The notes: generated by a model not told the origin, from the sequence alone. Counted from the first letter of the stretch, positions 8,367 through 18,186 are shown. The stretch is 64,000 nucleotides of DNA from Aminithiophilus ramosus (GCF_018069705.1 NZ_CP072943.1:2543453-2607452); one strand, 5' to 3'. Program-made: numbers and translations.

Positions 8367-11300
8367 CTAGCGGGGCTCGCCCCAGTAGGGCCAGTTGCCG
8401 TTGAGGACGCGCAGGGCCGACGCGTTCGGATCCTGGCCGTTGAGCACGAGGCTCATGAGGGAATCGAAGCCCGAGAGGTTGTCGTAGTCGACGACGGAGA
8501 GGGAGAGGGTGGGCCCCCAGTCGAGATCGGCGAGCCAGGCCGCCAGCTCGGCGGGCAGGGCGGGGAAGGTGTAGCTCCCGTCGCCCTTCTCCCTGTCGAC
8601 GAGGACGTTCCAGTTCACCGTCGTGTAGCTGTAGACGGAGGGCTCGGAGACGCTCTTGGAGCCTTCGAGGCCGACGAAGAAGGCGTCGACGGCGTTCGTC
8701 GTCTCGAGCCGCCAGGAGGCCTGGGGGGTCGCTCCGCTCCTGTCGAGGCTGGCCGAGGTGAAGAGGTAGTCGGGCAGAGAGACGGTCATGCTCGACGGCA
8801 GAGAGGAGCCGAGGCGCTTCTCCTCCTCGACGGCGGTGTAATCCCGCTCCTCGGCGTCGTTGACGTTGGCCCCCGAGGCGGACTGGGCGTAGAAGTCGGC
8901 CTCGAAAGCGGCGATCTGGGCCGTGCCGGCCTTGGCGGCCTTCTCCAGCAGGGCCTCCTTGCGGGCCCGCAGCTCGTCCCGGTCGGGAGCCGTTCTCCTC
9001 GCCCCGCTTCCGGCGACGCTGTAGTCGTAGAGGTCGGACAGGGTGTACTCGACGCCACGACGCTCGGCCGTGAGGAAGAGCCAGGTGACGTCGACGTTGG
9101 AGGTCCAGGGGACGTTGACGGGGTTTCCGGTCAGATCGACGGTGTAGAGATCGCCCGATACCGGCGTCTGGTCGTAGAGGACGCCCCAGGAGTGAAGCGT
9201 CTGGGCCTCGCTTCCTTCGTTCCAAGTCCTGGCCAGGGCCAGCAGCGTCAGCTTGCCGTCCTCCTGGAGATGGCTTTGATAGACGGAGACGCCGTCCTGG
9301 CGGGGATACTCCCGATACAGGTAGGCGTAGGCGGGCTGGAAGGTCACGTAGCCCTCCTCGGGGATATCGGGCGAGGCGACGGCCAGAGAGACGGAATAGA
9401 GAGGCCCGTCCCCGTCGTCCTCGGCGGCGAACAGGTGGGGCTGTTCGCCCTCGTCGTCGTCGTCGTCCTCGACGAGGATCTTCAGCTCCGCCACGGGGAT
9501 GTCGACGGCCGTGTAGATGTGACGGTAGGTGTGGAGGGTTCCCGGATAGGTCTTCTTCTGCTCGTAGGCGTAGCTCACGGTGGCGGTGTTGCGCCCGATG
9601 TCGCCGAAGTCGGCCTTGCCCAGGGCGTTGGTCTTCTTCGTCGCCTCGACGGAGCCGTCCGCCCTGTGGAGGATGACCCAGGCTCCGACGACGGGATCGC
9701 CCTCGTCATCGAGAAGGTTGACGACGAGCCGTCCCGCCAGGGGAAGAGGTCCCCAGGCGACGGGAACGGTCATGGAGCTGGCCTTGCCCTCCCCGTCGGT
9801 GGCGGTGAAGGTGATCTGGGCCGATCCGGAAAGGGAGTTGGGCGCCGTCCAGACCGTCGAGCTCCCCGTAGCCGTCGAGAAGGTCCCGTCCGTGGCGGTC
9901 CAGGCATAGGTCACCGCTCCGCCCTCGGGATCGCGGGCCTCGCCGGTGAAGGTCACCGAGCCGAGGGTGCCGAGCTGTCCCTCGGGCGTCCGGACCAGCC
10001 GGGTGATGACGGGGGCCTGGTTGGCGACGGTGAAATCGACGGTGACGGGAACGTCTTTGTCGTTGACCTTGGCCGCCTTGGCCTCGACGCCGGCGACGTA
10101 GATCATGACGTCGGCGTTGACGGGGACGTTCAGGCTGTATCGGCCGGAGGAATCGGTCTCGGCGACGCCTCCCGTGCTGGAGTAGACCTTGATGCCGGCC
10201 AGCGCCGCGCCGGTCTCGCCTTTAACGGTGCCCTCGACGACGCCCTCGAAGCTGACGGTGATGACGTTGTTCAGCTCGATGGAGGGTCTGCCGTCGGGTC
10301 GCTCGCATTCGTTTTCGTCGAAGGGCGTGTAGATGTCGTCGGAGTCGACGATTCCCTCGGCCGCCTCGGTCACGTCGTAGAAGAACCGGACGTTCCCGGC
10401 CAGGGCGTAGACCTGGGCCCTCTCGCGCTCTTCGGCCACGTCGGAAGTCGATTTCTTGACGACGATGCCCCGGGCCCAACCGTTCTCGTCGGTCCTCACG
10501 GGCCGGGAGGTGTTCTTGTAGGAGACGCCCGTCGAGTAGACGGGGATATTCTCCAGCGGGTTGCCGTCGCCGTCGACGACCTGGACGCAGAAATAGGCGA
10601 ACTCCTGGGGATAGTCGGCATTCCACCAGCTGAAGTGCGTCGCCTTGGCCGTGACGTAGAGGCGCCCGTCGGCGCCCTCGACGATGACGGCCTTGTCGCG
10701 CTCGGGCGTCGAGGGGTCGGCGTCCTCTTCGACCCACAGGGCCAGATCGGTGTCGTAGGACCACCAGTCGATGACGTCGCCCGAGACGTAGGCGAGACCG
10801 GTGTCGGGGTTGAGAAGCGTTCCGTCCTGATACGCCTCGGGCAGGAGAAGCGTGACCTCGATGGGAGGATCGAAGGCGGTGACCGCCTCGTCTCCGCTGG
10901 CGAGCGTCGCCTCGAAGAAGGCCATGCTCACGAGGGGGACGTCGCCGCTGGCCGCCGTGGCGGCCATGTAGTCGCCGGGAAAGGCGGCGGCCCCGACGGG
11001 ATCGGTTGGATCGCCCACGAAGAGGGTGAAGTCGCCGTCAGGCAGGTTCTCGAAACGGAAGGCGTCTCCCGAGGCGACGCCGTCCGTGACCGTCGGCGTC
11101 TCGACCCGGGGCAGCACGACGTGGACGGAGTGGCTCTCTCCGGCCTTGACGGTGAGGGCTCTCTGGTAGGTGATGTATCCGTTTCTGCGGAAGGTCAGGA
11201 CGAGGCGGCTCTCCTCGGAGGGAACGGGAACCTCGAAGGCGTAGAAGCCGTCCTCTCCCGGCGTGGAGGTCCGGGCCAGCTCCCATCCGTCCAGAGTGGC

Positions 11301-11570
11301 CGTGATCTCCACATCGGCGACGCCGGCGCCGGCCTGAAGACGGGCCGCCCTGAGGGCGCCCTGACGGTCCGTGGCCGCCACGGGAATCTCGGCGGGAACG
11401 GCGTTGGAGACCTGTCCCGAAAGGGTGACGAGGCCCGCCCCTTCCGGTCCCGGGACAGGGCCGTCGCTGCTGCTGCCGCAGCCTCCAAGCAGGAAGACCG
11501 AAAAAACGAGGACTACCGGCAGCAGAGGTACTTGACGATGGAGGGCTCTCAGATGACTCAGGATTCTCAA
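8367..11570 (-). CDS. Large Ig-like/carboxypeptidase-regulatory-domain lipoprotein
   Basis: A 1067-aa surface or periplasmic lipoprotein when started at the TTG at 11570, which has an AGGAGAGGAG site 6 bases upstream. The N-terminus then reads as a short basic head, a hydrophobic core and the lipobox LLGGC, followed by a Gly/Ser/Asp linker. An upstream in-frame ATG at 11819 would add a non-signal-like extension and lies outside the candidate promoter. The body has repeated beta-sandwich features: V...G.V.G..G..LAG..V and GRYSLNVP (carboxypeptidase regulatory-like), and a PKD/Ig-like block (NQAPVI...DPEGGAVTYAW...TFTATDGEGK). An acidic DDDDDEGE run lies in the middle third. It may bind polymer or mediate adhesion; no enzymatic motif is seen. 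Confidence 0.8.
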   Translation of the reverse strand: MRILSHLRALHRQVPLLPVVLVFSVFLLGGCGSSSDGPVPGPEGAGLVTLSGQVSNAVPAEIPVAATDRQGALRAARLQAGAGVADVEITATLDGWELARTSTPGEDGFYAFEVPVPSEESRLVLTFRRNGYITYQRALTVKAGESHSVHVVLPRVETPTVTDGVASGDAFRFENLPDGDFTLFVGDPTDPVGAAAFPGDYMAATAASGDVPLVSMAFFEATLASGDEAVTAFDPPIEVTLLLPEAYQDGTLLNPDTGLAYVSGDVIDWWSYDTDLALWVEEDADPSTPERDKAVIVEGADGRLYVTAKATHFSWWNADYPQEFAYFCVQVVDGDGNPLENIPVYSTGVSYKNTSRPVRTDENGWARGIVVKKSTSDVAEERERAQVYALAGNVRFFYDVTEAAEGIVDSDDIYTPFDENECERPDGRPSIELNNVITVSFEGVVEGTVKGETGAALAGIKVYSSTGGVAETDSSGRYSLNVPVNADVMIYVAGVEAKAAKVNDKDVPVTVDFTVANQAPVITRLVRTPEGQLGTLGSVTFTGEARDPEGGAVTYAWTATDGTFSTATGSSTVWTAPNSLSGSAQITFTATDGEGKASSMTVPVAWGPLPLAGRLVVNLLDDEGDPVVGAWVILHRADGSVEATKKTNALGKADFGDIGRNTATVSYAYEQKKTYPGTLHTYRHIYTAVDIPVAELKILVEDDDDDEGEQPHLFAAEDDGDGPLYSVSLAVASPDIPEEGYVTFQPAYAYLYREYPRQDGVSVYQSHLQEDGKLTLLALARTWNEGSEAQTLHSWGVLYDQTPVSGDLYTVDLTGNPVNVPWTSNVDVTWLFLTAERRGVEYTLSDLYDYSVAGSGARRTAPDRDELRARKEALLEKAAKAGTAQIAAFEADFYAQSASGANVNDAEERDYTAVEEEKRLGSSLPSSMTVSLPDYLFTSASLDRSGATPQASWRLETTNAVDAFFVGLEGSKSVSEPSVYSYTTVNWNVLVDREKGDGSYTFPALPAELAAWLADLDWGPTLSLSVVDYDNLSGFDSLMSLVLNGQDPNASALRVLNGNWPYWGEPR

Positions 11571-11737
11571 TTCGTACTCCTCTCCTCTCCTCTTGTCGTC
11601 GCGGCGGATCGGAAAAAGCCCTTCCGCCGTGATTCGCTCTCGACGGTGTGACGGGGACGACCGACAGAAAGAGTTCCCTGCCGCACCTCCTTCCCCCCCG
11701 GTCTCCGGGAACTTAATCTGTTTACGTTCCTTTACAC

Positions 11738-11766
11738 AACTTACCGCGAATCGTCTTTCATGACAA
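11738..11766 (-). promoter_or_regulatory. Candidate sigma70 promoter of the lipoprotein gene
   Basis: On the minus strand TTGTCA (11761-11766) and TAAGTT (11738-11743) are 17 bases apart, in an AT-richer patch of the 355-base gap 11571-11925. The transcript would carry a ~160-base leader before the TTG start. The rest of this gap shows nothing else I can support. Confidence 0.5.
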
Positions 11767-11925
11767 TGGTTTCGTTTCAAAAAACTTCTTCTTTTGCCCG
11801 TCCGAAGCTGATATTTCAATCTATCGTCTTCAGAGGCCGGCCTCTTTCCTCTCGCGGGTCCGTCCTCTCCCGGCGGTTAGCCCTCTGTCGCGCCGAGGAA
11901 CGGGGCGGATCGACCCCGATCAGGC

Positions 11926-12903
11926 TCAGCCGTGGAGAAAGCAGGCGACGAAGTGGTCGCCGCCGACGTCGACGAAGGGGGGAACCTCGACGCGGCACCG
12001 CTCCATGGCCCTGGGGCAGCGGGTATGGAAACGGCAGCCCGGAGGGGGATTGATGGGCGAGGGGACATCGCCTTCGAGGAGGATCCTTTCCCTCTTTTTC
12101 GTCGGATCGGGCAGGGGAATGGCCGAGAGAAGGGCCTGCGTGTAGGGGTGAAGCGGGTTGGAGAAGAAATCGGCCTTGGCGGCCAGCTCGACGAGGCGCC
12201 CCAGGTACATGACGGCGATGCGGTCCGAGATGTGACGGACGACGGAGAGGTCGTGGGAGATGAAGAGGTAGGTGAGTTTCATCTCTCTCTGGAGGTCCTT
12301 CAGGAGGTTCAGGACCTGGCTCTGGATGGAGACGTCCAGGGCCGAAACGGGCTCGTCGCAGACGACGAAGCGGGGCTTGAGGGCCAGGGCCCGGGCGATC
12401 CCGATCCGCTGGCGCTGACCGCCGGAGAACTCGTGGGGATAGCGGAAGCGGTGTTCGGGCCTGAGGCCGCACTTGGCCAGGATGTCGCAGACATAGTCGT
12501 CCAGATCGGCCTGTCCGGCGAGGCCGTGGTAGCGGACGGCCTCGCCGACGATGTTATGGACCGTCATGCGGGGATTGAGGCTGCCGTAGGGGTCCTGAAA
12601 GATGATCTGCATCTGGCGCCGCAGCTCTTTGGGGTCTTTTTTGAGGATCTGGCCGACGTTGCGTCCATCGAAGAAGACCTCGCCCGCCGTCGGCTCCAGC
12701 AGGTGGAGCAGAGTCCGGCCCGTCGTCGACTTGCCGCAGCCCGATTCGCCGACGAGGCCCAGCGTCTCCCTTTCGTTGACGAAGAAGGAGACGTCGTCGA
12801 CGGCCTGGACGTGACCGACGGCGCGGCGGAAGACGCCCTTGCGCAGGGGGAAGTATTTTTTGAGGCCCCTCACGGTGAGGTAGTGCGATCCGGACTCAAT
12901 CAT
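11926..12903 (-). CDS. oppF: Oligopeptide/dipeptide ABC transporter ATPase, OppF/DppF type
   Basis: A 325-aa ABC ATPase of the peptide/nickel family. Walker A is GESGCGKST near 54-62, the signature is LSGGQRQR with S replaced in context by FSGGQRQR, Walker B ends in CDEP, and the switch is ISHDLS. The C-terminal extension has the family Cys pattern ([13 protein letters not shown].....FVACF), which in this family can hold an Fe-S cluster. It energises peptide uptake together with the OppD-like ATPase. Its start overlaps the 3' end of the OppD-like gene by 8 bases, and it is the last gene of the five-gene operon. Confidence 0.9.
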   Translation of the reverse strand: MIESGSHYLTVRGLKKYFPLRKGVFRRAVGHVQAVDDVSFFVNERETLGLVGESGCGKSTTGRTLLHLLEPTAGEVFFDGRNVGQILKKDPKELRRQMQIIFQDPYGSLNPRMTVHNIVGEAVRYHGLAGQADLDDYVCDILAKCGLRPEHRFRYPHEFSGGQRQRIGIARALALKPRFVVCDEPVSALDVSIQSQVLNLLKDLQREMKLTYLFISHDLSVVRHISDRIAVMYLGRLVELAAKADFFSNPLHPYTQALLSAIPLPDPTKKRERILLEGDVPSPINPPPGCRFHTRCPRAMERCRVEVPPFVDVGGDHFVACFLHG

Positions 12904-13897
12904 CGCGGGAACCCTCCTTCCGGCCGTCGTCTTCGTAGAGCCAGCACCGGACGGAACGGCCGCCGAGAAGATAAAGAGGCGGCTCTTCGCGGCGGCATCG
13001 GTCGAAGGCCTTGTCGCAGCGGTTGTGGAAGCGGCATCCCGGCGGGAATTCGAGGGGATTGGGAACGACGCCGGGAATGACGTCGAGGCGCTCCCTGTCG
13101 CAGTCGAGGCGGGGAATGGAGCGCAGCAGTCCCTGCGTGTAGGGATGAAGCGGCTCGGCGAAGAGGGGTTCGACGTCGGCCTCTTCGACGACGCGGCCGG
13201 CGTACATGACGACGACGCGCTGGGCCGTCTCGGCGATGACGCCCAGGGCGTGGGTGATGAGCATGACCGACGAGCCGAACCTGTCTTTGAGGTCGTTCAT
13301 GAGGTCGAGGATCTGGGCCTGAACGGTCACGTCGAGAGCCGTCGTCGGTTCGTCGGCGATGAGCAGGGCGGGGCGGCAGGCCAGAGCCATGGCGATCATG
13401 GCCCTCTGACGCTGACCGCCGGAGAGCTGATGGGGATATTCGGCGACGCGTCGCTCGGCGTTGGGAATGCCCACGACCTGGAGCATTTCGACGGCCCGGT
13501 CCATGGCCCGGCGACGGTTCATCTGCTGATGGAGCATGAGGGGCTCGGCGATCTGGTCGCCGACGGTGAAGACGGGGTTGAGGCTCGTCATGGGCTCCTG
13601 AAAGATCATGGAGATGTCGTTGCCCCTGACGGAGCGCATCTCCCGCTCCGACAAAGCCAGAAGATCGCGGTCCCGGAGGCGGATCGATCCGGCCGCGATC
13701 CGCCCGACGGGCTTGGGAAGAAGGCGCAGGATGGAGAGGGCCGTCACGCTCTTGCCGCAGCCCGATTCGCCGACGACGCCCAGAGTCCTGCCGGGCTTGA
13801 TGGAGAAGGAGACGCCGTCGACGGCCCGGACCACTCCCCTGTCGGTGTCGAAGCAGGTTTTCAGACCCTTGATTTCGAGAAGGCTCACGGGAAGCAC
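12896..13897 (-). CDS. oppD: Oligopeptide/dipeptide ABC transporter ATPase, OppD/DppD type
   Basis: A 333-aa ABC ATPase with GESGCGKSV (Walker A, near 42-50), LSGGQRQR signature, IADEPT (Walker B) and the H-loop in ITHALGV. In most OppD proteins the residue after the H-loop histidine is Asp (ITHDLGV); here it is Ala, a small departure that leaves the histidine intact. The C-terminal Cys cluster [15 protein letters not shown] is present. It pairs with OppF to drive peptide import through the OppBC channel. The gene starts one base from the end of the OppC-like gene. Confidence 0.9.
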   Translation of the reverse strand: MLPVSLLEIKGLKTCFDTDRGVVRAVDGVSFSIKPGRTLGVVGESGCGKSVTALSILRLLPKPVGRIAAGSIRLRDRDLLALSEREMRSVRGNDISMIFQEPMTSLNPVFTVGDQIAEPLMLHQQMNRRRAMDRAVEMLQVVGIPNAERRVAEYPHQLSGGQRQRAMIAMALACRPALLIADEPTTALDVTVQAQILDLMNDLKDRFGSSVMLITHALGVIAETAQRVVVMYAGRVVEEADVEPLFAEPLHPYTQGLLRSIPRLDCDRERLDVIPGVVPNPLEFPPGCRFHNRCDKAFDRCRREEPPLYLLGGRSVRCWLYEDDGRKEGSRDD

Positions 13898-14809
13898 CTA
13901 CCTTTTGAGGCGGACGTCGAGGGCGTCCCTGAGACCGTCGCCGAGGAAATTGAAGGAGAGCACCGTGTAGGTGATGGCCAGACCGGGGAAGATGGCCCAC
14001 CACCACTTGCCCATCCCCAGGTACTTCTGTCCCTCGGAGATCATGAGGCCCCAGCTCGGCGTGGGCGGCTGGGCGCCGAAGCCGAGGAAGGCCAGCCCCG
14101 CCTCGATCATGATGATGCTCCCCATGCCGAGGGTGGCCTGGACGATGACGGGAGCCAGGGCGTTGGGAAGGATGTGGACGAAGATGATGCGCCACGACGG
14201 CAGGCCCAGGGCCCGGGCCGCCTCGACGAATTCCCTCTCGCGGAGGGAGATGAACTGGGCCCGGACGACGCGGGCGATGGAGACCCAGTTGACGAGGCCG
14301 ATGGCCACGTAGATGACGATCATGCTCGGGTTCTGGAAGACGGCGACGACGGCGAGAACGAAGAGGAAGAAGGGAAAGGCGAAGATGACGTTGATGATCC
14401 AGGAGATGAAATCGTCGGTGAAGCCGCCTCTGTAGCCGGCCAGGGCCCCGAGAGGAACGCCGACGACGAGGGAGACGAGGGTGGCGAAGATGCCGATCTG
14501 GAGGGAGATGCGCGCCCCGTAGAGGACGCGGCTCAGGATGTCCCGGCCGTAGAGGTCGGTCCCCATGACGTGCTTGGCCGAAGGGGCGGCGAGCCTCACC
14601 TCGCGGCCTTCCGTCCAGATGAGCTGCTTGAAGGGATCGTAGGGGGCCAAAGAGGAGGCGAAGATCGCGGACAGAATGACGGAGAGGGCCATGACGAGAC
14701 CGGCCATGGCCAGGCGGTTGCGGCGGAAGCGGAGCCAGGCCTCGTAGCCCAGTCCCGTTCCCTTTTTGGGCTCTTTCGCGCCATCGCGCATGGAAGGGCT
14801 CCTAGTCAT
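13898..14809 (-). CDS. oppC: Oligopeptide/dipeptide ABC transporter permease, OppC/DppC type
   Basis: A 303-aa inner-membrane permease with about six hydrophobic segments. An N-terminal region typical of OppC (RFRRNRLAMAGLVM) is followed by the GTDLYGRDILSR motif, and the EAA loop that docks the ATPase reads EAARALGLPSWRIIFVHILPN. It forms the translocation channel with OppB. Its start overlaps the OppB-like gene by 8 bases. Confidence 0.9.
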   Translation of the reverse strand: MTRSPSMRDGAKEPKKGTGLGYEAWLRFRRNRLAMAGLVMALSVILSAIFASSLAPYDPFKQLIWTEGREVRLAAPSAKHVMGTDLYGRDILSRVLYGARISLQIGIFATLVSLVVGVPLGALAGYRGGFTDDFISWIINVIFAFPFFLFVLAVVAVFQNPSMIVIYVAIGLVNWVSIARVVRAQFISLREREFVEAARALGLPSWRIIFVHILPNALAPVIVQATLGMGSIIMIEAGLAFLGFGAQPPTPSWGLMISEGQKYLGMGKWWWAIFPGLAITYTVLSFNFLGDGLRDALDVRLKR

Positions 14810-15728
14810 AGCGGATCCGGGGGTCGATGAACCCGTAGGAGAGATCGACGAGCAGATTGGCCACGAGGAAGAGGAGGGCCATGAAGATGACGGTGCCGCG
14901 GATCATGGGGAAATCGCGGGCCACCAGGGCCTCGACGGCCAGCCGCCCCACTCCGGGCCAGGCGAAGATCGTCTCCGTCAGGACCGCTCCCGAGAGGAGT
15001 TCGGCCACCTGCGTTCCGATGATGGTGACGACGGGGATGAGGGCGTTCTTGAAGGCGTGCTTGAGGATGACGACCCTCTCGGCCAGTCCCTTGGCCCGGG
15101 CCGTGCGGATGTAGTCCTGGCTCATCACCTCGAGCATGCAGGATCGGGTGAGGCGGGCGATGAGGGCGGCGGGCCTCACTCCGAGGGTGATGACGGGAAG
15201 GACGAGGTAGCGCCAGTCTCCGTCGCCGTAGCCGACGCCGGGAATGATGTGGAAGCCGTAGGCGAAGACGAGAAGAAGCAGGAGCCCCACCCAGAAGACG
15301 GGAGCGCTCACCCCCGATATGGCGATGAACATGGCCGAGTAGTCGAAGAGAGAGTACTGTTTGACGGCCGAGAGGATCCCGGCGGCGACGCCGATGACGG
15401 CGGCGACGACCATGGCCCAGAAGGCCAGGCGAAGGGTGGCGCCGAACCGGCTTGCCAGGGCCGTCGTGACCCGCTCGTTGTTGCGGTACGACGTCCCCAG
15501 GTCGCCTCGGGCCATGTCGCCGAGGAAGCGGAAATACTGCCGGTGAAGGGGCAGATCGAGGCCCAGATCGGCCCGGATGCGGGCCAGCGTGGCCGGATCG
15601 CCTCTTTGGCCCATCATGAGACGGGCCGGGTCGCCGGGAACGACGGCCATGAGGATGAAGACGACGGTGACGACGCCCCAGATGACGGGGACGGAGTAGA
15701 GAATCTTGCGGATGACATAGGAAAACAC
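14802..15728 (-). CDS. oppB: Oligopeptide/dipeptide ABC transporter permease, OppB/DppB type
   Basis: A 308-aa permease beginning MFSYVIRKILYSVPVIWGVV, the standard OppB first helix. GDPARLMMGQ follows, as does the EAA-type docking loop YIRTARAKGLAERVVILKHAFKNALIP. Six hydrophobic segments are visible. It forms the second half of the membrane channel. A hairpin separates it from the upstream binding-protein gene, likely lowering its expression relative to the binding protein. Confidence 0.9.
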   Translation of the reverse strand: MFSYVIRKILYSVPVIWGVVTVVFILMAVVPGDPARLMMGQRGDPATLARIRADLGLDLPLHRQYFRFLGDMARGDLGTSYRNNERVTTALASRFGATLRLAFWAMVVAAVIGVAAGILSAVKQYSLFDYSAMFIAISGVSAPVFWVGLLLLLVFAYGFHIIPGVGYGDGDWRYLVLPVITLGVRPAALIARLTRSCMLEVMSQDYIRTARAKGLAERVVILKHAFKNALIPVVTIIGTQVAELLSGAVLTETIFAWPGVGRLAVEALVARDFPMIRGTVIFMALLFLVANLLVDLSYGFIDPRIRYD

Positions 15729-15757
15729 GAGAAGACCTCCCCTCCCGAGGGACAGAA

Positions 15758-15787
15758 GGGGCGGGAGATCGCAGAAACTCCCGCCCC
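15758..15787 (-). terminator. Intra-operon hairpin after the binding-protein gene
   Basis: A 10-bp perfect stem (15758-15767 with 15778-15787) lies in the 67-base gap between the binding protein and the first permease. No T tract follows. Such hairpins commonly give partial termination or protect the upstream mRNA, so more binding protein than permease is made. Confidence 0.55.
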
Positions 15788-15795
15788 CACGGACG

Positions 15796-17427
15796 CTACT
15801 TCGTGACCCAGACGACTTCGAGAGGCGTCGTGTAGTCGCCGAAGGCGGGGAGGTTGAGGTTTTTGACGCGCTCCTGTCCCAGGAGGCTCGTGGTGTAGTG
15901 GAAGAGGAAGATCCAGGGGGCGTCGTCGACGATGATCTTCTCGGCCTCGCGGTAGAGGGAGATGCGCTTGTCGTAGTCCGTCTCGACGCGGGCGGCGGCC
16001 AGCAGCTTGTCGACTTCGGCGTTGCCGTAGAAGGAGTAGTTGCCCTTGGAGCCGTGGTTGGAGGAGTGGAGCAGGACGTAGAGGAAGTTGTCGGGGTCGG
16101 CGTAGTCGACGACCCAGCCCATGCGGAACATCTCCGTCTCGGCCCGCTCGCAGAGATCGAGGTGGACGCCCCAGTCGAGGACCTTGACTCTGAGCTTGAT
16201 GCCCAGTTCGGCGAGCTGGGCCTGGATGGCCTCGGCTACGGCCGTGTGACGGGGGTTGTTGTTGACGTTGAGCTCGACTTCGATGCCGTCGGGGTAGCCC
16301 GCCTCGGCCATCATCTTCTTGGCCAGCTCGGGGTTGTACTCGTAGCCCTTGAGGTCGGGGTCGTAGCCGGGCATGCCCGGAGGGAGAACGCCGTGGCCCG
16401 GGAAGTAGCGCCCCTCGAGGACGAGGTCGTTGATGCGCTTGCGGTCGACGGCGTAGTTCATGGCCTGACGGAGGGTCTTGTTGTCCTTGAAGGGTGCCTT
16501 CGTGTTGTTGAAGCCGTAGTAGTAGGTCCCCAGCCAGGGGCGCTCCTGAAGGAGATCGCCGAAGCGGACCTTGGCCTCGAGATAGAACTCGTCGGGGAAG
16601 TCGGGGAAGGCGTCGATGTTGCCCTTCTTGATCTCCTCGTAGGCGATGGTGTTGTCGGGGATGACGACGATCTCGACGCCGTCCAGGTAGGGAAGCTGCC
16701 GTCCCTGATCGTCATGCTTCCAGTAGTCGGGGTTGCGCTTGTAGACCGTCTTCTGGTCGTGCTCCCAGCGATCGAGGATGAAGGCCCCCGTGCCGACGGG
16801 ATGGAAGTTGAATTCGGCGCCCCACTTCTCGGCGTCCTCTTTGGGGACGACCATGAAGGAGTTGTAGGCCAGGACGCTGACGAAGGGGGCGAAGGAGTAG
16901 TCGAGCTCGAACCGGAGGGTGTAGTCGTCGACGACCTTGATGCCGACCCATTCGGTTGTCTTGCCGTCGACGAAGTCCTGGTAGCCCTTGACCATGTCGA
17001 TGAAGTAGGCCCGGGGGGAATTGATCTTGACGAGGCGTTCCATGGAGTATTTCCAGTCGGCGGCCTTCACCTCGCGGCCGCCGTTTTCCGTGGGCTGGCC
17101 CAGGCTTTCCTTGTGGAAATGGACGCCCTTGCGGAGGTGGAAGGTCCAGACCTTGCCTCCGTCGCTGCCCTCCCAGCTCTCGGCGAGACGGGGAACGAGG
17201 CCCTGACCGTCGGGATGGTTGTCGACGAGCATGTCGAACATGAGGTAGATGTTGCGGCTCGAGACGGTGTCGGTGGCCATGGCCGGGTCCAGCTTGGGAG
17301 GATCGTTGATCTCGCGCCAGCGAAGGATGCCGCCGTAGACGGGTTCCTCGGCCATCGCCACCGAGACCGTCAGACACAGCAGAAGACCGGCCAGGAGAAG
17401 ACAGAACAGACGGGAACTTTTTCTCAT
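15796..17427 (-). CDS. oppA: Peptide ABC transporter substrate-binding protein (SBP family 5)
   Basis: A 543-aa secreted protein with a clear signal peptide: MRKSSR, a hydrophobic core, then AMA-EEPVYGG as the likely cleavage region. Family 5 hallmarks include the early GGILRWREINDPPKLDPA, LAESWEGSDGGKVWTFHLRKGV and PTENGGREVKAADW. No lipobox cysteine is present, so it is either soluble in the periplasm, fitting a diderm cell, or tethered some other way. It captures peptides for the OppBCDF machine encoded downstream. Exact ligand (di-, oligopeptide, or even nickel) cannot be fixed from sequence alone; the surrounding peptidases favour peptides. Confidence 0.9.
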   Translation of the reverse strand: MRKSSRLFCLLLAGLLLCLTVSVAMAEEPVYGGILRWREINDPPKLDPAMATDTVSSRNIYLMFDMLVDNHPDGQGLVPRLAESWEGSDGGKVWTFHLRKGVHFHKESLGQPTENGGREVKAADWKYSMERLVKINSPRAYFIDMVKGYQDFVDGKTTEWVGIKVVDDYTLRFELDYSFAPFVSVLAYNSFMVVPKEDAEKWGAEFNFHPVGTGAFILDRWEHDQKTVYKRNPDYWKHDDQGRQLPYLDGVEIVVIPDNTIAYEEIKKGNIDAFPDFPDEFYLEAKVRFGDLLQERPWLGTYYYGFNNTKAPFKDNKTLRQAMNYAVDRKRINDLVLEGRYFPGHGVLPPGMPGYDPDLKGYEYNPELAKKMMAEAGYPDGIEVELNVNNNPRHTAVAEAIQAQLAELGIKLRVKVLDWGVHLDLCERAETEMFRMGWVVDYADPDNFLYVLLHSSNHGSKGNYSFYGNAEVDKLLAAARVETDYDKRISLYREAEKIIVDDAPWIFLFHYTTSLLGQERVKNLNLPAFGDYTTPLEVVWVTK

Positions 17428-17519
17428 CGTTGCTTCGCCACCTTCCTCGATCTTAACTCCTCCTTGACGGGAGGAGCTCCAAGGGATAAAAACGCCGCCT
17501 GATTTTTCCCGCTGTTGCC

Positions 17520-17525
17520 ATTATA
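17520..17525 (-). promoter_or_regulatory. -10 box (TATAAT) of the peptide ABC operon
   Basis: A perfect TATAAT on the minus strand lies ~90 bases upstream of the oppA start. The hexamer 17 bases further up (TTTCAA) is a weak -35, so an activator may assist. It sits just downstream of the terminator at 17585-17618, as expected for the start of a new transcription unit. Confidence 0.5.
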
Positions 17526-17584
17526 TGGCCTTGGCGTTAAACTTGAAACCCCCAGAACTTTTAATTTAATAGCTCAGAGGGAGA

Positions 17585-17618
17585 CAAAAAAGTTCCCCCT
17601 CCGAGAAGAGGGGGAACT
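17585..17618 (-). terminator. Intrinsic terminator retained behind a dead dipeptidase fragment
   Basis: On the minus strand an 11-bp stem (17608-17618 with 17591-17601) and a 6-nt loop are followed by a run of six T. This is the classic form of an intrinsic terminator. It lies 17 bases after the stop codon of the pseudogene at 17635-17823, so the fragment kept its transcription end. Confidence 0.8.
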
Positions 17619-17634
17619 CCGGGACCAGGACCCC

Positions 17635-17823
17635 TCAGCGGGCCCGTCCGATGAGGGCGTGGGGCACGATGCGGGCATCAATCATCACGTCGGCGACGGC
17701 CCGGTATCCCTCGGCCTCGTGAACCTCGAACTCCTGGCCGGGAAAGACGGATCCGAAGGCGACGACGTCGGGCATCGACGTGGCGCAGTGCCTCCGACGA
17801 TGGCAGGGAGCGCCGGCTCCCTG
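17635..17823 (-). pseudogene. Decayed 3' fragment of a PepV-like M20 dipeptidase gene
   Basis: The last ~47 codons (SMPDVVAFGSVFPGQEF... to the stop) closely match the C-terminus of the intact dipeptidase encoded at 18187-19572 (SMPNVVAFGPVFPGQEF...). Upstream of these the similarity continues in another frame (REPALPAIVGGT against REPALLAIGGGT), showing a one-base deletion near 17783-17793. Similarity stops abruptly near 17823. The two DNAs are still roughly 80% identical by eye. No 5' part of the gene remains in the ~360 bases before the intact copy. This is the remnant of a tandem or older paralogous dipeptidase gene. Confidence 0.85.
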
Positions 17824-18006
17824 CGGGGTCGGGGATGCGGACGACAGACGCGTCCTGCCCGATCGATCCCCTCCTCGTGTTTCACCTCGTTTTTCGTCCG
17901 GGAACGCCCCTCTCCGAATCAAGGGACGTTTCCGCGACGCGAAGGGACCCTCACGTCTTTCAGAACAACCGATCTCACACTCCCACAGAAACGTTGGATT
18001 CCATGC

Positions 18007-18041
18007 GGCAGGAGGGCCCCGATTTTCGGGGCCCTCCTGCC
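18007..18041 (-). terminator. 16-bp perfect hairpin downstream of the intact dipeptidase gene
   Basis: Arms 18007-18022 and 18026-18041 pair exactly around a TTT loop, about 145 bases after the dipeptidase stop. No T tract follows. The rest of the gap 17824-18186 contains nothing else recognisable. Confidence 0.65.
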
Positions 18042-18186
18042 GGGAGTCCGTCGGACGGAGCCTGACGGCCGTCGCTTTCTCCCCTTCTGCGTCCTTTCGG
18101 AAGACCTGCCCGGGGCGCGAAGGCCCCTTTCCGCCTGGATCCCCTTCTCCTTGCCCCGAGAGAGCGGACCGACTCCGGGAGAGGAC

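Noticed and set aside
8304-11651. An 1115-codon plus-strand frame antisense to the lipoprotein gene
   Set aside because: Composition is Gly/Asp/Val-rich shadow sequence; the minus strand has signal peptide, lipobox and recognisable domains.
11832-11845. Palindrome AGAGGCCGGCCTCT as terminator of the peptide ABC operon
   Set aside because: It has no loop and no T tract, so it cannot be supported as a terminator.
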